A DNA stretch of 16,106 bases from Chrysochromulina tobinii (lineage: Eukaryota; Haptophyta; Prymnesiales; Chrysochromulinaceae), in contig JWZX01002909.1 in assembly GCA_001275005.1 (NCBI GenBank), positions 1-16,106 on the forward strand, written 5' to 3'. Under the pieces are notes generated by a model. The model was not told where the DNA came from, made no database searches, and saw only the letters and a list, made by a program, of their open reading frames with translations. Shown here piece by piece: positions 1 to 6,141 of the stretch; the first letter of the stretch is position 1, and every line of letters starts with the position of its first letter. A program made the translations under genes and the position numbers.

Positions 1-1091
1 GCCACGCCATGCTGCTGGCACGCTTGCTGGAAGATACCCGTGTACTTGGCGATCGCCGCGGGGTCCAGTGAGATCGAGGGGGTCGTAGGCGGCGCCGGAG
101 CGACGGGCGCGGGTGGGTCGAACGACGGGGCTGGCGCGAAATGCGCAGGCTGCTCATTTTGCGCAGGCTGTCCGAACTGCGCGGGCTGCTCATATTGCGC
201 TGGAGGTGCAGACGGAGCGGGTGTGAATTGCGCAGGTTGCCCCCAGTTTTGAGCGGCTGGTGCCCCTCCACCGAACGCAGCGGCGCGCAGATCGGCCGGT
301 AGCACAACAGGCGGCGGCTGCTGCGACTGCACGCAGTACTTGATCAGAGCACAGCACATGAGGTATTCGGGAAGAATGAGCCGATCATCGCCATCAAGGT
401 CGACGAGGGCCCAAATCTTGAGGAGAGTGTCCACCGGCAGACCGCTCTTGCTCAGCCCAGCGCTCGCCTTGTCCAGAGAAGCCACACCATGCTGCTGGCA
501 CGCTTGCTGGAAGATACCCGTGTACTTGGCGATCGCCGCGGGGTCCAGTGAGATCGAGGGGGTCGTCGGCGGCGCCGGAGCGACGGGCGCGGGTGCGTCG
601 AACGACGGGGCTGGCGCGAAATGCGCAGGCTGCTCAAATTGCGCGGGCTGTCCGAACTGCGCGGGCTGCTCATATTGCGCAGGCTGCCCATATTGCGCAG
701 GCTGTCCGAACTGCGCGGGCTGCTCATATTGCGCTGGAGGTGCAAACGGAGCGGGTGTGAATTGCGCAGGTTGCCCCCAGTTTTGAGCGGCTGGTGCCCC
801 TCCACCGAACGCGGCGGCGCGCAGATCGGCCGGTAGCATCACAGGCGGCGGCTGCTGCGATTGCACGCAGTACTTGATCAGAGCACAGCACATGAGGTAT
901 TCGGGAAGAATGAGCCGATCGTCACCATCAAGGTCGACGAGGGCCCAAATCTTGAGGAGAGTGTCCACCGGCAGACCGCTCTTGCTCAGCCCAGCGCTCG
1001 CCTTGTCCAGAGAAGCCACGCCATGCTGCTGGCACGCTTGCTGGAAGATACCCGTGTACTTGGCGATCGCCGCGGGATCCAGCGCAGCCAT
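1..1091 (-). CDS. EH-domain (Eps15 homology) protein, 5' part, with tandem EH repeats
   Basis: Reading the minus strand from the ATG at 1091-1089, the frame stays open for 363 codons to the window edge, so the C-terminus is missing. Residues 1-95 form an EH domain: an amphipathic start (AKYTGIFQQAC), then SGLPVDTLLKIWALVDLDGD, where D53, D55, D57 and E64 form a canonical EF-hand calcium loop, then the typical Leu-Pro closing segment (PPPVMLPADL). EH domains bind Asn-Pro-Phe peptides in endocytic and actin-regulating scaffolds such as Eps15, Pan1 and intersectin (family knowledge). A Pro/Ala/Gln linker contains hexapeptides of the form (E/G)QPAQ(Y/F). A second EH domain starts near residue 181, and a third starts near position 76 and is cut by the window edge. 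The linkers contain six and three hexapeptide units respectively. The domain call is firm; which EH protein this is cannot be told. Confidence 0.85.
   Translation of the reverse strand, partial: MAALDPAAIAKYTGIFQQACQQHGVASLDKASAGLSKSGLPVDTLLKIWALVDLDGDDRLILPEYLMCCALIKYCVQSQQPPPVMLPADLRAAAFGGGAPAAQNWGQPAQFTPAPFAPPAQYEQPAQFGQPAQYGQPAQYEQPAQFGQPAQFEQPAHFAPAPSFDAPAPVAPAPPTTPSISLDPAAIAKYTGIFQQACQQHGVASLDKASAGLSKSGLPVDTLLKIWALVDLDGDDRLILPEYLMCCALIKYCVQSQQPPPVVLPADLRAAAFGGGAPAAQNWGQPAQFTPAPSAPPAQYEQPAQFGQPAQNEQPAHFAPAPSFDPPAPVAPAPPTTPSISLDPAAIAKYTGIFQQACQQHGV
1..1091 (-). repeat. Tandem duplication of an EH-domain-plus-linker module
   Basis: The block 1-480 matches 481-1014 with only about a dozen substitutions by eye, apart from a 54-bp length difference that equals three hexapeptide units of the linker. 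The start of a further copy is at 1015-1091. Periods of 480 and 534 bp are both multiples of three, so the reading frame is kept. The near identity points to a recent expansion or to ongoing homogenisation, and more copies may lie beyond the left edge. Confidence 0.9.
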
Positions 1092-1262
1092 CGTATTTCC
1101 CTTGCGGCGGCGGCGAATCGCGGCGCGGCGGCGGCTCCGTCTTTCCGACGCCCGAACAATCCAAAACGAAGATTGCACGTGTGTCCCTACCCCTGAGGTC
1201 GTGTCACCGAAGCGGTTACGAGACCTCCGCAATCTGCAGATCTCCGACTCGGAGCAACTTTA
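1092..1262. promoter_or_regulatory. Short divergent intergenic region between EH gene and MDR gene
   Basis: Only 171 bp separate the two divergent start codons, so the promoters and 5' leaders must share or overlap here. The left part is rich in GCGGCG trinucleotides (about 1103-1136), and the right part is less GC-rich. No TATA box stands out. The call rests on gene arrangement alone. Confidence 0.5.
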
Positions 1263-2867
1263 ATGCCAAGGACCTTTGTGTGCATGAAAAAACTCAGGCG
1301 CCACCGCATGCTGGTGCTCGCGCTCGCCGCGTTACTGCCGTACGCACTGTCCGCACCGTCGCGGCCGGCCGTCAAGTCAGGCAAGAGCGAGAAGCCGAAG
1401 CGCAGCAAGCCTCCCGTGCCCTTGCACATTGACGCGATCGCCATCAGCGAGCCTGGCGTGCGCTTGCAACCCTTCACATACGAGGAGGTGGGCCCGCTTC
1501 CTAAGGATAGCATCGAGGTGGTGGTACACGCCTCGTGCCTCACCGCCGGCGACGTGCAGCAGTGCCGCGGCGAGTGGGGCCCGTGCCATATGCCGCTCGT
1601 CCCCGGCCGCGAGGCAGTCGGCGTGGTTGTTAAGGTGGGTGAGGGCGTCAAGGGGCTCGCGCCGGGCGACCGCGTGGCGGTGCTGCTTGGTACGGGCCTT
1701 GACAGCGAGGCTGACGACGACGGAGCCGACCGCAGCACGCTCGACCAGCTCACGACTGGCGCCGCCGCGCGTCGGCTGCGTGTGCCTGTGCGCTGGGCTT
1801 TTGCTCTGCCACTCGCGCTGCCCTCAGGTCAGGCGGCGGGGCTGCTTGGCGCGGGCGGCGCCGTGTGGTCGCAGCTAACGTCGCGTAAGCTCGCCAAGGG
1901 CACCAAGGTCGGCGTCCTCGGCAACGGCGCCGTCGCCACCCTCACCACGCTGATCGCGGAGATCCTCGAGCTCAAGCCGTTCGCCATCTCGGATGGCTCC
2001 GCGGCCTCAGTGCCCACGACGGCGCCCATGGAGGCGGTGGTGGACGTGACGGACGCGGAGCATCTGCGCTTGCACACGGGCTCCTTTGCCGCCCTCGTCG
2101 TCGCCACCTCCTCCCCGACTCTCGAGCTCGGTCCATATCTCGCCCTCATCTCGCGAGGCGGTGCGCTGCTCGTCGCGAGCACACCGACCGCTTCCGTCTC
2201 CATCTCGCCTCGCGTGCTGCAGGAGCGACGGCTGAGCGTGCTCGCACCTCCACCGCTCGCGCCCAAGGCCGTCCTCGCGATGCTCAGCGCGTGCGCCGAG
2301 CACGGCATCGCATGGCCTTCTGAGGAACTCTCCTTCGACGCCACGGGCGCATCTGCAGCGTTCACAGCGCTCGAAACGGCGCCCGGGACCCGTGCGGTGT
2401 TGCTCGAGCCAGTCGAGCATGCAAAGTGGCTCAAGCGCGCCAAACGACTACGCGCGGCCGGTGGCGCCAAGGCTGGTGCGGGTGCCGGTGCGGGCGCGGC
2501 CGCGGCGGTGGGGTCGGCGGCGGCAGCGGCGTCGGCGGCGTCGGCGGCGTCACTCAATTCGGTCTTTAGCGTGTTTTCGAAGGTGCGCGAGATGTGGGAG
2601 ATTAAGCGAGCTCTGGCGAGATCGTGCGTGAGCGCCCTTGACCCCTGAGCGCTTCTGGCTGCCTCGCGCTTGTCTGTGTCTGCTCTCAGGTACGGGAGAG
2701 CGCGGCGCAGGCGGCCGCAGCTGTGACGGACGGCATCAGCCAAACGACACGCACGCTGGTCGAGCAGGTTGAGAAGGAGGTCGTCGAGGACGAGGAGGCG
2801 CGGAATGGTGCGCTGCAGCTTGGCGGGGTAGCTGTGAAGGAAGCTGTGAAGGAGAAGGAAAAGGAGA

Positions 2868-2901
<34 letters not shown>

Positions 2902-3097
2902 GGATGACGAGGACGACGAGGAGGAGGCGGAGGGTGGTGATCCCGTCGACGAGGAGAATGAGGAGGACGAGGAAGACGAGGAAGACGACGAGGAGGAGGA
3001 CGAGGAGGACGAGGAGGACGAGAAGGACGATGAGGACGGGGAGGAAGACGACGAGGAGGATGAGGACGAGGACGAGGAGGAGGACGACGACGAGTAG
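1263..3097 (+). CDS. MDR/zinc-alcohol-dehydrogenase-like protein, zinc ligands lost, long acidic tail (two exons)
   Basis: Exon 1 is 1263-2627 and exon 2 is 2690-3097, giving 590 residues. The N-terminus is basic then hydrophobic (RMLVLALAALLPYALSA), a signal peptide or the first part of a plastid leader; M8 at 1284 is an equally good start. Residues about 52-170 resemble the GroES-like fold of cinnamyl-alcohol-dehydrogenase types (RGEWGPCHMPLVPGREAVGV, then GDRVAV). The Rossmann part carries VGVLGNGAVA near residue 216. Compared with the family, the catalytic zinc Cys is Thr94 and the His of GHE is Arg116, while Glu117 remains; the structural-zinc Cys cluster is absent. It is therefore probably a non-zinc reductase or a non-catalytic homologue. 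The last roughly 75 residues, encoded by exon 2, are almost only Asp and Glu. The substrate cannot be predicted. Confidence 0.75.
2628..2689 (+). other. 62-nt GT-AG intron in the MDR-like gene
   Basis: The donor is GTGAGC after codon TGC, and the acceptor is a pyrimidine-rich TCTGCTCTCAG. The intron is phase 0 and joins the two open frames exactly (SC then VRESAAQ). Without splicing the frame ends at 2646-2648 after VSALDP. Supported by consensus sites, phase match and the long open frame downstream; no transcript evidence is available. Confidence 0.8.
2870..3094 (+). repeat. GAC/GAG-rich simple-sequence tract encoding the acidic tail
   Basis: The tract is an imperfect run of GAC, GAG and GAT codons, interrupted near 2930-2950 by GGDPV. 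It is a trinucleotide-type low-complexity tract translated as Asp/Glu, so it is likely to vary in length between strains. Long antisense reading frames here are by-products of this composition. Confidence 0.85.
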
Positions 3098-3741
3098 AGA
3101 GCACTCGAGTGCCATCGATCTATCTCGAGAGATCACGCATCCTCTCGAGCGCCATCAATCTCTCTCTCCGCCATACCTCTCGCCGCGCAGTACGGCGCGT
3201 GCTTTCTGCCCCCGAGCGTGCCATGAGACGGGCCGCGGCGTGCTCGAGCGGCGTGCGGGTTCGGTGAAGGGAGTGCAACACTGGAGGAATCCGTCCCCCA
3301 GAGCGCAGAGCCCCGCTCTCCTCTCAGCCGCTCAGTGGCAAGTCCGACCAGTCGACCCACTGTGCCAAGAACTGCACCGCTGTGAGGGCGCGAGGCGACC
3401 GGTCACATGAGACATTTGTGTCTCATGTGAGATTAGAACCGGAAATGGAACTCGTCGGCGTCCTCGCGGAAACACTTCGTAAATGTTAAAACGAGTAACG
3501 TCCCGCGAAAAGTTAAAGTACGACAACGTGTATGCGGTGGACACGCTTCAGCCGGATGTCAAGGCACCTCGCGACGGAGCGTCGCAGGCCTCAAAGGACT
3601 AAGGAGGGAGACCAATGTCGAATGTGTGAAACTGTGAAACGGCTGCGCTCCCGGCCGCGGCCCATGCCCCAAGCGACGCTAATCAAGCGAGAGCGGCGGA
3701 CACGACGATCTCGACGTAGTTTGGTAGTCCGTGTCGAGCGT
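3098..3741. other. Non-coding stretch downstream of the MDR-like gene
   Basis: No convincing gene is present. It begins with an imperfect 18-bp direct repeat 40 bp apart (CTCGAGTGCCATCGATCT at 3104 and CTCGAGCGCCATCAATCT at 3144) within a CTCGAG-rich stretch that is probably 3' untranslated sequence. The hairpin at 3403-3430 is listed separately. From about 3465 to 3525 the base composition becomes AT-richer (TTAAAACGAG, AAAGTTAAAG). No RNA gene signature was seen. Confidence 0.5.
3403..3430. repeat. Perfect 12-bp inverted repeat (hairpin), 4-nt loop
   Basis: The arm TCACATGAGACA (3403-3414) and its exact complement TGTCTCATGTGA (3419-3430) are separated by TTTG. It lies about 300 bp past the MDR stop codon. 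It could be an RNA 3'-end structure, a protein-binding palindrome, or the remains of a small inverted-repeat element; no flanking target duplication was recognised. Confidence 0.8.
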
Positions 3742-3749
3742 GTGCCACT

Positions 3750-3985
3750 TTGAGCCCTGGCTGTCGAGCTGTCGAGGCTCCGTCGAGGCGCTGTCGAGGT
3801 GCTGTCGAGTCGACTGTCAAGGCGCTGTCGAGGCGCTGTCGAGGCCTTGCCTGTCGAGCCTGTCGAGCTCCTGTCGAGCTCCTGTCGAGGCTGTCGAGGC
3901 TGACTGCATGTGCCTGGGTGTCGAGCTGTCGAGTAGCTGTCGAGTTTCTCTGTCGAGGCTGTCGAGTGTGGTGTCGAGCTCGAGC
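3750..3985 (+). repeat. Left end: CTGTCGAG subrepeat array
   Basis: About seventeen exact TGTCGAG units plus variants (CCGTCGAG, TGTCAAG) are spaced irregularly by 8 to 20 nt, mostly as CTGTCGAG followed by G, CT or TAG. The 32-nt unique marker at 3902-3933 divides the array into outer and inner parts. One further TGTCGAG lies just outside the element at 3733, so the family may extend beyond it. Confidence 0.85.
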
Positions 3986-3989
3986 CTCG

Positions 3990-4008
3990 CATGTAGCATT
4001 GCTACATG
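3990..4008. repeat. 9-bp palindrome next to the left array
   Basis: CATGTAGCA and its complement TGCTACATG are separated by a single T, immediately inside the left subrepeat array. It may be a small cruciform or binding site belonging to the element. Confidence 0.7.
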
Positions 4009-4128
4009 TATTTTGCATGAAGCACTCTGACTCTCACAGCAGTAGGCCTAGAGGACCCACACATAAACCACCAACCAAACTAAGGTCAAACGGATAAAGA
4101 ACTCGGGCTCGGAGATCAGGACCCGTCA

Positions 4129-4225
4129 CACCCTAACCCCTAACCCCTTATCCCTACATAGCCACAGGTTTCTTTACTGTTATTTTTGTAATACCCACCC
4201 TAAACCCCTACCTAGCCACTGGTTT
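4129..4225. repeat. Telomere-like CCCTAA-containing direct repeat inside the element
   Basis: Two imperfect copies of a block occur at about 4129-4171 and 4195-4225. Each has ACCCTAA-type sequence, a CCTA(C)ATAG or CCTACCTAG, then GCCAC(A/T)GGTTT. The first contains CCCTAACCCCTAACCCC, which resembles the TTAGGG-type telomere repeat but is too short and irregular to be a chromosome end. Confidence 0.55.
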
Positions 4226-4452
4226 CAAGACCAGAAAATGCAATCTTAATGCAATTATGAGGAGAATTAGGTCAAAAAGAGCACAAAGACAAACGTGGAA
4301 CAAAAGGTCCACCAGAACATGCATCATCCAGCCACCAAGTTGTGTAGTTGACCAGTGGGCCCACCAACCTTCACCCTGAAGGAGTGGGGCTCTCACCTGG
4401 CTTCTCTCAGCTAGTGCTAGATCCCAGTCTTTATAGACCTCGTGTTACCCTC

Positions 4453-4687
4453 GTGTCGAGGTCTGTCGAGGTGCTCTGTCGAGCTGTCGAGCTTGACAGC
4501 TTGACGCCCAGGCACATGCAGTCAGGGGGGGGTCTGTCAAGGTCTGTCGAGGTCTGTCGAGGTCTGTCGAGTAGCTGTCGAGCTATCCTGTCGAGTAGCT
4601 GTCGAGCAGCTGTCGAGTATCCTGTCAAGTAGCTGTCGAGTTCCTGTCGAGTTTCCTGTCGAGTTGTCGAGGCCAGGGCTCATACAA
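4453..4687 (+). repeat. Right end: TGTCGAG subrepeat array, marker inverted
   Basis: About fifteen TGTCGAG units and a few TGTCAAG variants are present, with unit contexts such as GGTCTGTCGAG, TAGCTGTCGAG and TTCCTGTCGAG that differ from the left end. The units read in the same direction as in the left array, although the terminus and the marker at 4492-4523 are inverted. A G8 run lies at 4526-4533. Confidence 0.85.
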
Positions 4688-4695
4688 GTGCCACT

Positions 4696-5111
4696 GAGGA
4701 CCACCGTTACGTGTTTGGGGAGGCTAGCGGCCGTGAGCACATGAGCGAACGAACGCGAGACCCCGACCGACGTGGAGAGTCCCAAACAAGTCCCAAACTG
4801 TCACGCTACTGTCACGCCAACGCCAACAGCAACACTGCTCGCACACACACTCTCACCGAGTGGCACGCAGCGCGATCGGAAGCGGCATGTCGCATGACCA
4901 CAGCGCTCAGGCCTCTACAGCGCCACCCCGTAGCCCGACCCCGCATCAGCCTCTCTGCAACTTCAGACCGCACAATGGCTCCGCCAGCGCGCAGTGCTGT
5001 CCCTCCCATCGCAGGGAAAGACACAGCCCTTTGTGTGTGGCCTGCCTTGCCACACCGCCTCATCTATCTCCGCTTCTCCGGCGCGGGGTTCCGCATCTCG
5101 CCCTACTTCAA
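4696..5111. other. Non-coding stretch between the mobile element and the next gene
   Basis: No supported gene. It holds only short local repeats (CCCAAAC twice and TGTCACGC twice near 4789-4817, a CACACACA run near 4840). It lies downstream of the minus-strand gene ending at 5112, so part of it is presumably that gene's 3' untranslated region. Short open frames here have no recognisable protein character. Confidence 0.45.
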
Positions 5112-5651
5112 TCACTGAAGTATCTGCCGGTGAAGGTTTCTTGCCTTCTCGGAGACGATGCCCTGGTTCGACTCGCCCACCGCGAGCATCTGTGTGTCGT
5201 ACGCGAAAAAGTTCTGCGACGTCGTCCTATATGGGTTGAAGCCGGGTGGCTTTGCCCCATTGCCCGGGTTCATGAAGTCGTAGGTGTGGTTGTTACGCAC
5301 CTGGCAGAAGCGCGCAAATGGTTTCGCGGCGCCTTCGAAGACAACGGGCAGCCGGTTGCGAAGCGCGTTCGGGTCGTATTTGACAATCGGCTGCTTCTCA
5401 TTCGGGTCCTTATAAGAGGCCTTGGCAGTGCTCGTCATCACCTCGCGCGACGCGGCCGGTCGGGCAGGCGGGGTAAAGTGCGCGTAGCCCAGGACCTCAC
5501 CGTTGCGCTTGAAAGAGCCTTTCGTGCTCCCAGTGCGGCTCTTGTTACTAATGCCGGGCGCTGTGGCAGAGCCGCCCATCCTTGATTTCTGACCGACCCG
5601 TCGAGAGGCAACGTTCGCGTCTTCAACTGAACTTCTCAGAAAGAAAGGCAT
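5112..5651 (-). CDS. Unknown 179-residue protein
   Basis: A complete frame runs from ATG at 5651 to TGA at 5112. I do not recognise the family. The protein is basic at the N-terminus (ASRRVGQKSRMGGS, SNKSRTGSTKGSFKRNG), with no signal peptide, membrane segment or coiled coil. The second half is more structured-looking and aromatic-rich, with VMTSTAKASYKDP, RFCQVRNNHTYDFMNPGNG, GFNPYRTTSQNFFAYDTQM and LHRQILQ at the end. Short, basic, Tyr/Pro/Thr-patterned proteins of this kind are often microtubule- or flagellum-associated in protists, but that is only a guess from style. The ATG is the first in frame and lies just after an AT-rich leader, which favours this start. Confidence 0.65.
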   Translation of the reverse strand: MPFFLRSSVEDANVASRRVGQKSRMGGSATAPGISNKSRTGSTKGSFKRNGEVLGYAHFTPPARPAASREVMTSTAKASYKDPNEKQPIVKYDPNALRNRLPVVFEGAAKPFARFCQVRNNHTYDFMNPGNGAKPPGFNPYRTTSQNFFAYDTQMLAVGESNQGIVSEKARNLHRQILQ

Positions 5652-5757
5652 GCATCGACCAAAGCTTATACGATATCATAATACGATATACAACTAACTA
5701 TGAGTTTGTGGTGGAGAGAGAGAGTGGAGCGTAGAAAAAGGGGAGCAGGTCATATCA
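5652..5757 (-). promoter_or_regulatory. AT-rich upstream region of the 179-residue gene
   Basis: This 106-bp gap is strikingly AT-rich for the window and contains repeated ATACGATAT-like words (5669-5691) and a GA run (5714-5724). The composition change directly upstream of the ATG suggests a promoter or leader. No defined box can be assigned. Confidence 0.35.
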
Positions 5758-5994
5758 TCATCGATCTTCCGTAGTTCCGTACTTTAACTTTTGGTCTTCG
5801 CGGAATCCATCCAAAAGGGAATCGCCGGGGAGGCACGACAGTTGTGGTCTCAGAGCTTGTCGGACTGCAAGGTAAGCCATGTAGCCATCGCCGCGCCGTT
5901 CGTATGCCCCCAGGTGCCGCGATTTATCCATTATAAAGGGCATTATCGCAGCGTCCAGCGACCAGCGTTCCGAACCAGACTGTACTTCCCCCAT
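5758..5994 (-). CDS. Possible small protein or exon (78 codons), doubtful
   Basis: The frame runs from ATG at 5994 to TGA at 5758, between two minus-strand genes. The product (MGEVQSGSERWSLDAAIMPF, later YMAYLAVRQAL, ending LKYGTTEDR) has a balanced amino-acid composition unlike the Arg/Pro/Ala-rich shadow frames elsewhere. Directly before the ATG the minus strand reads GGCTTTCAG, a fair splice acceptor, so this may instead be the last exon of a longer transcript. I recognise no family. The 147 bp between it and the filamin-repeat stop codon (5995-6141) shows nothing else. Confidence 0.3.
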   Translation of the reverse strand: MGEVQSGSERWSLDAAIMPFIMDKSRHLGAYERRGDGYMAYLAVRQALRPQLSCLPGDSLLDGFREDQKLKYGTTEDR

Positions 5995-6141
5995 CTGAAA
6001 GCCCGCGGCGTGTTCGGTACAGAATTCAGATTGTATTTAGTTTCCTACGTCTGTGTGGTAATGCCGCAACCCACAGCGTGCTCCACACGCGAGTTGCACG
6101 GTCGCGCGCCGTGGCCGTCATTCGACACACACATCGCCCTC

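Larger units (their letters stand above)
3750..4687. mobile_element. Foldback-like non-autonomous DNA transposon with 8-bp target duplication
   Basis: The 938-bp unit is flanked by an identical 8-mer, GTGCCACT, at 3742-3749 and 4688-4695, read as a target site duplication. The left end begins TTGAGCCCTGGC and the right end, complemented, begins TTGTATGAGCCCTGGC, the same terminus apart from a 4-nt gap. A second pair of inverted markers lies 152 and 164 nt inside the ends: 3902-3933 and 4492-4523 match with 3 differences in 32, sharing GACTGCATGTGCCTGGG. Each end is about 235 bp and is filled with CTGTCGAG-like subrepeats. The middle is clearly AT-richer than the host and shows no transposase frame. 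An 8-bp duplication would fit hAT or Mutator-like superfamilies, but the ends match neither consensus clearly. The element is inferred; the repeats themselves are visible. Confidence 0.65.

Noticed and set aside
1829-3136. 435-codon minus-strand frame opposite the MDR-like gene, and Arg-rich plus-strand frame 2904-3410
   Set aside because: They mirror the GAC/GAG simple-sequence tract and GC-rich codons (Leu/Val/Ile or Arg/Thr runs); the opposite strand has a clear enzyme fold and intron.
4129-4225. True telomere or chromosome end
   Set aside because: Only two or three irregular CCCTAA-type units occur, with unique sequence on both sides inside a mobile element.
4208-4396. 62-codon minus-strand hydrophobic frame in the element core
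   Set aside because: Short, no family resemblance and no transposase motif; probably a chance frame in AT-rich sequence.
3760-4675. CRISPR array
   Set aside because: The units are about 8 nt with irregular, mutually similar spacers; there are no 20-40 nt repeats with unique spacers, and the context is eukaryotic.
4711-5118. 135-codon plus-strand frame before the 179-residue gene
   Set aside because: Arg/Thr/Pro/His-rich low-information composition with no domain; it ends at the opposite gene's stop region.
5163-5178. tRNA B-box-like GGTTCGACTC
   Set aside because: It lies inside the coding frame of the 179-residue protein, and no acceptor stem or anticodon arm can be folded around it.
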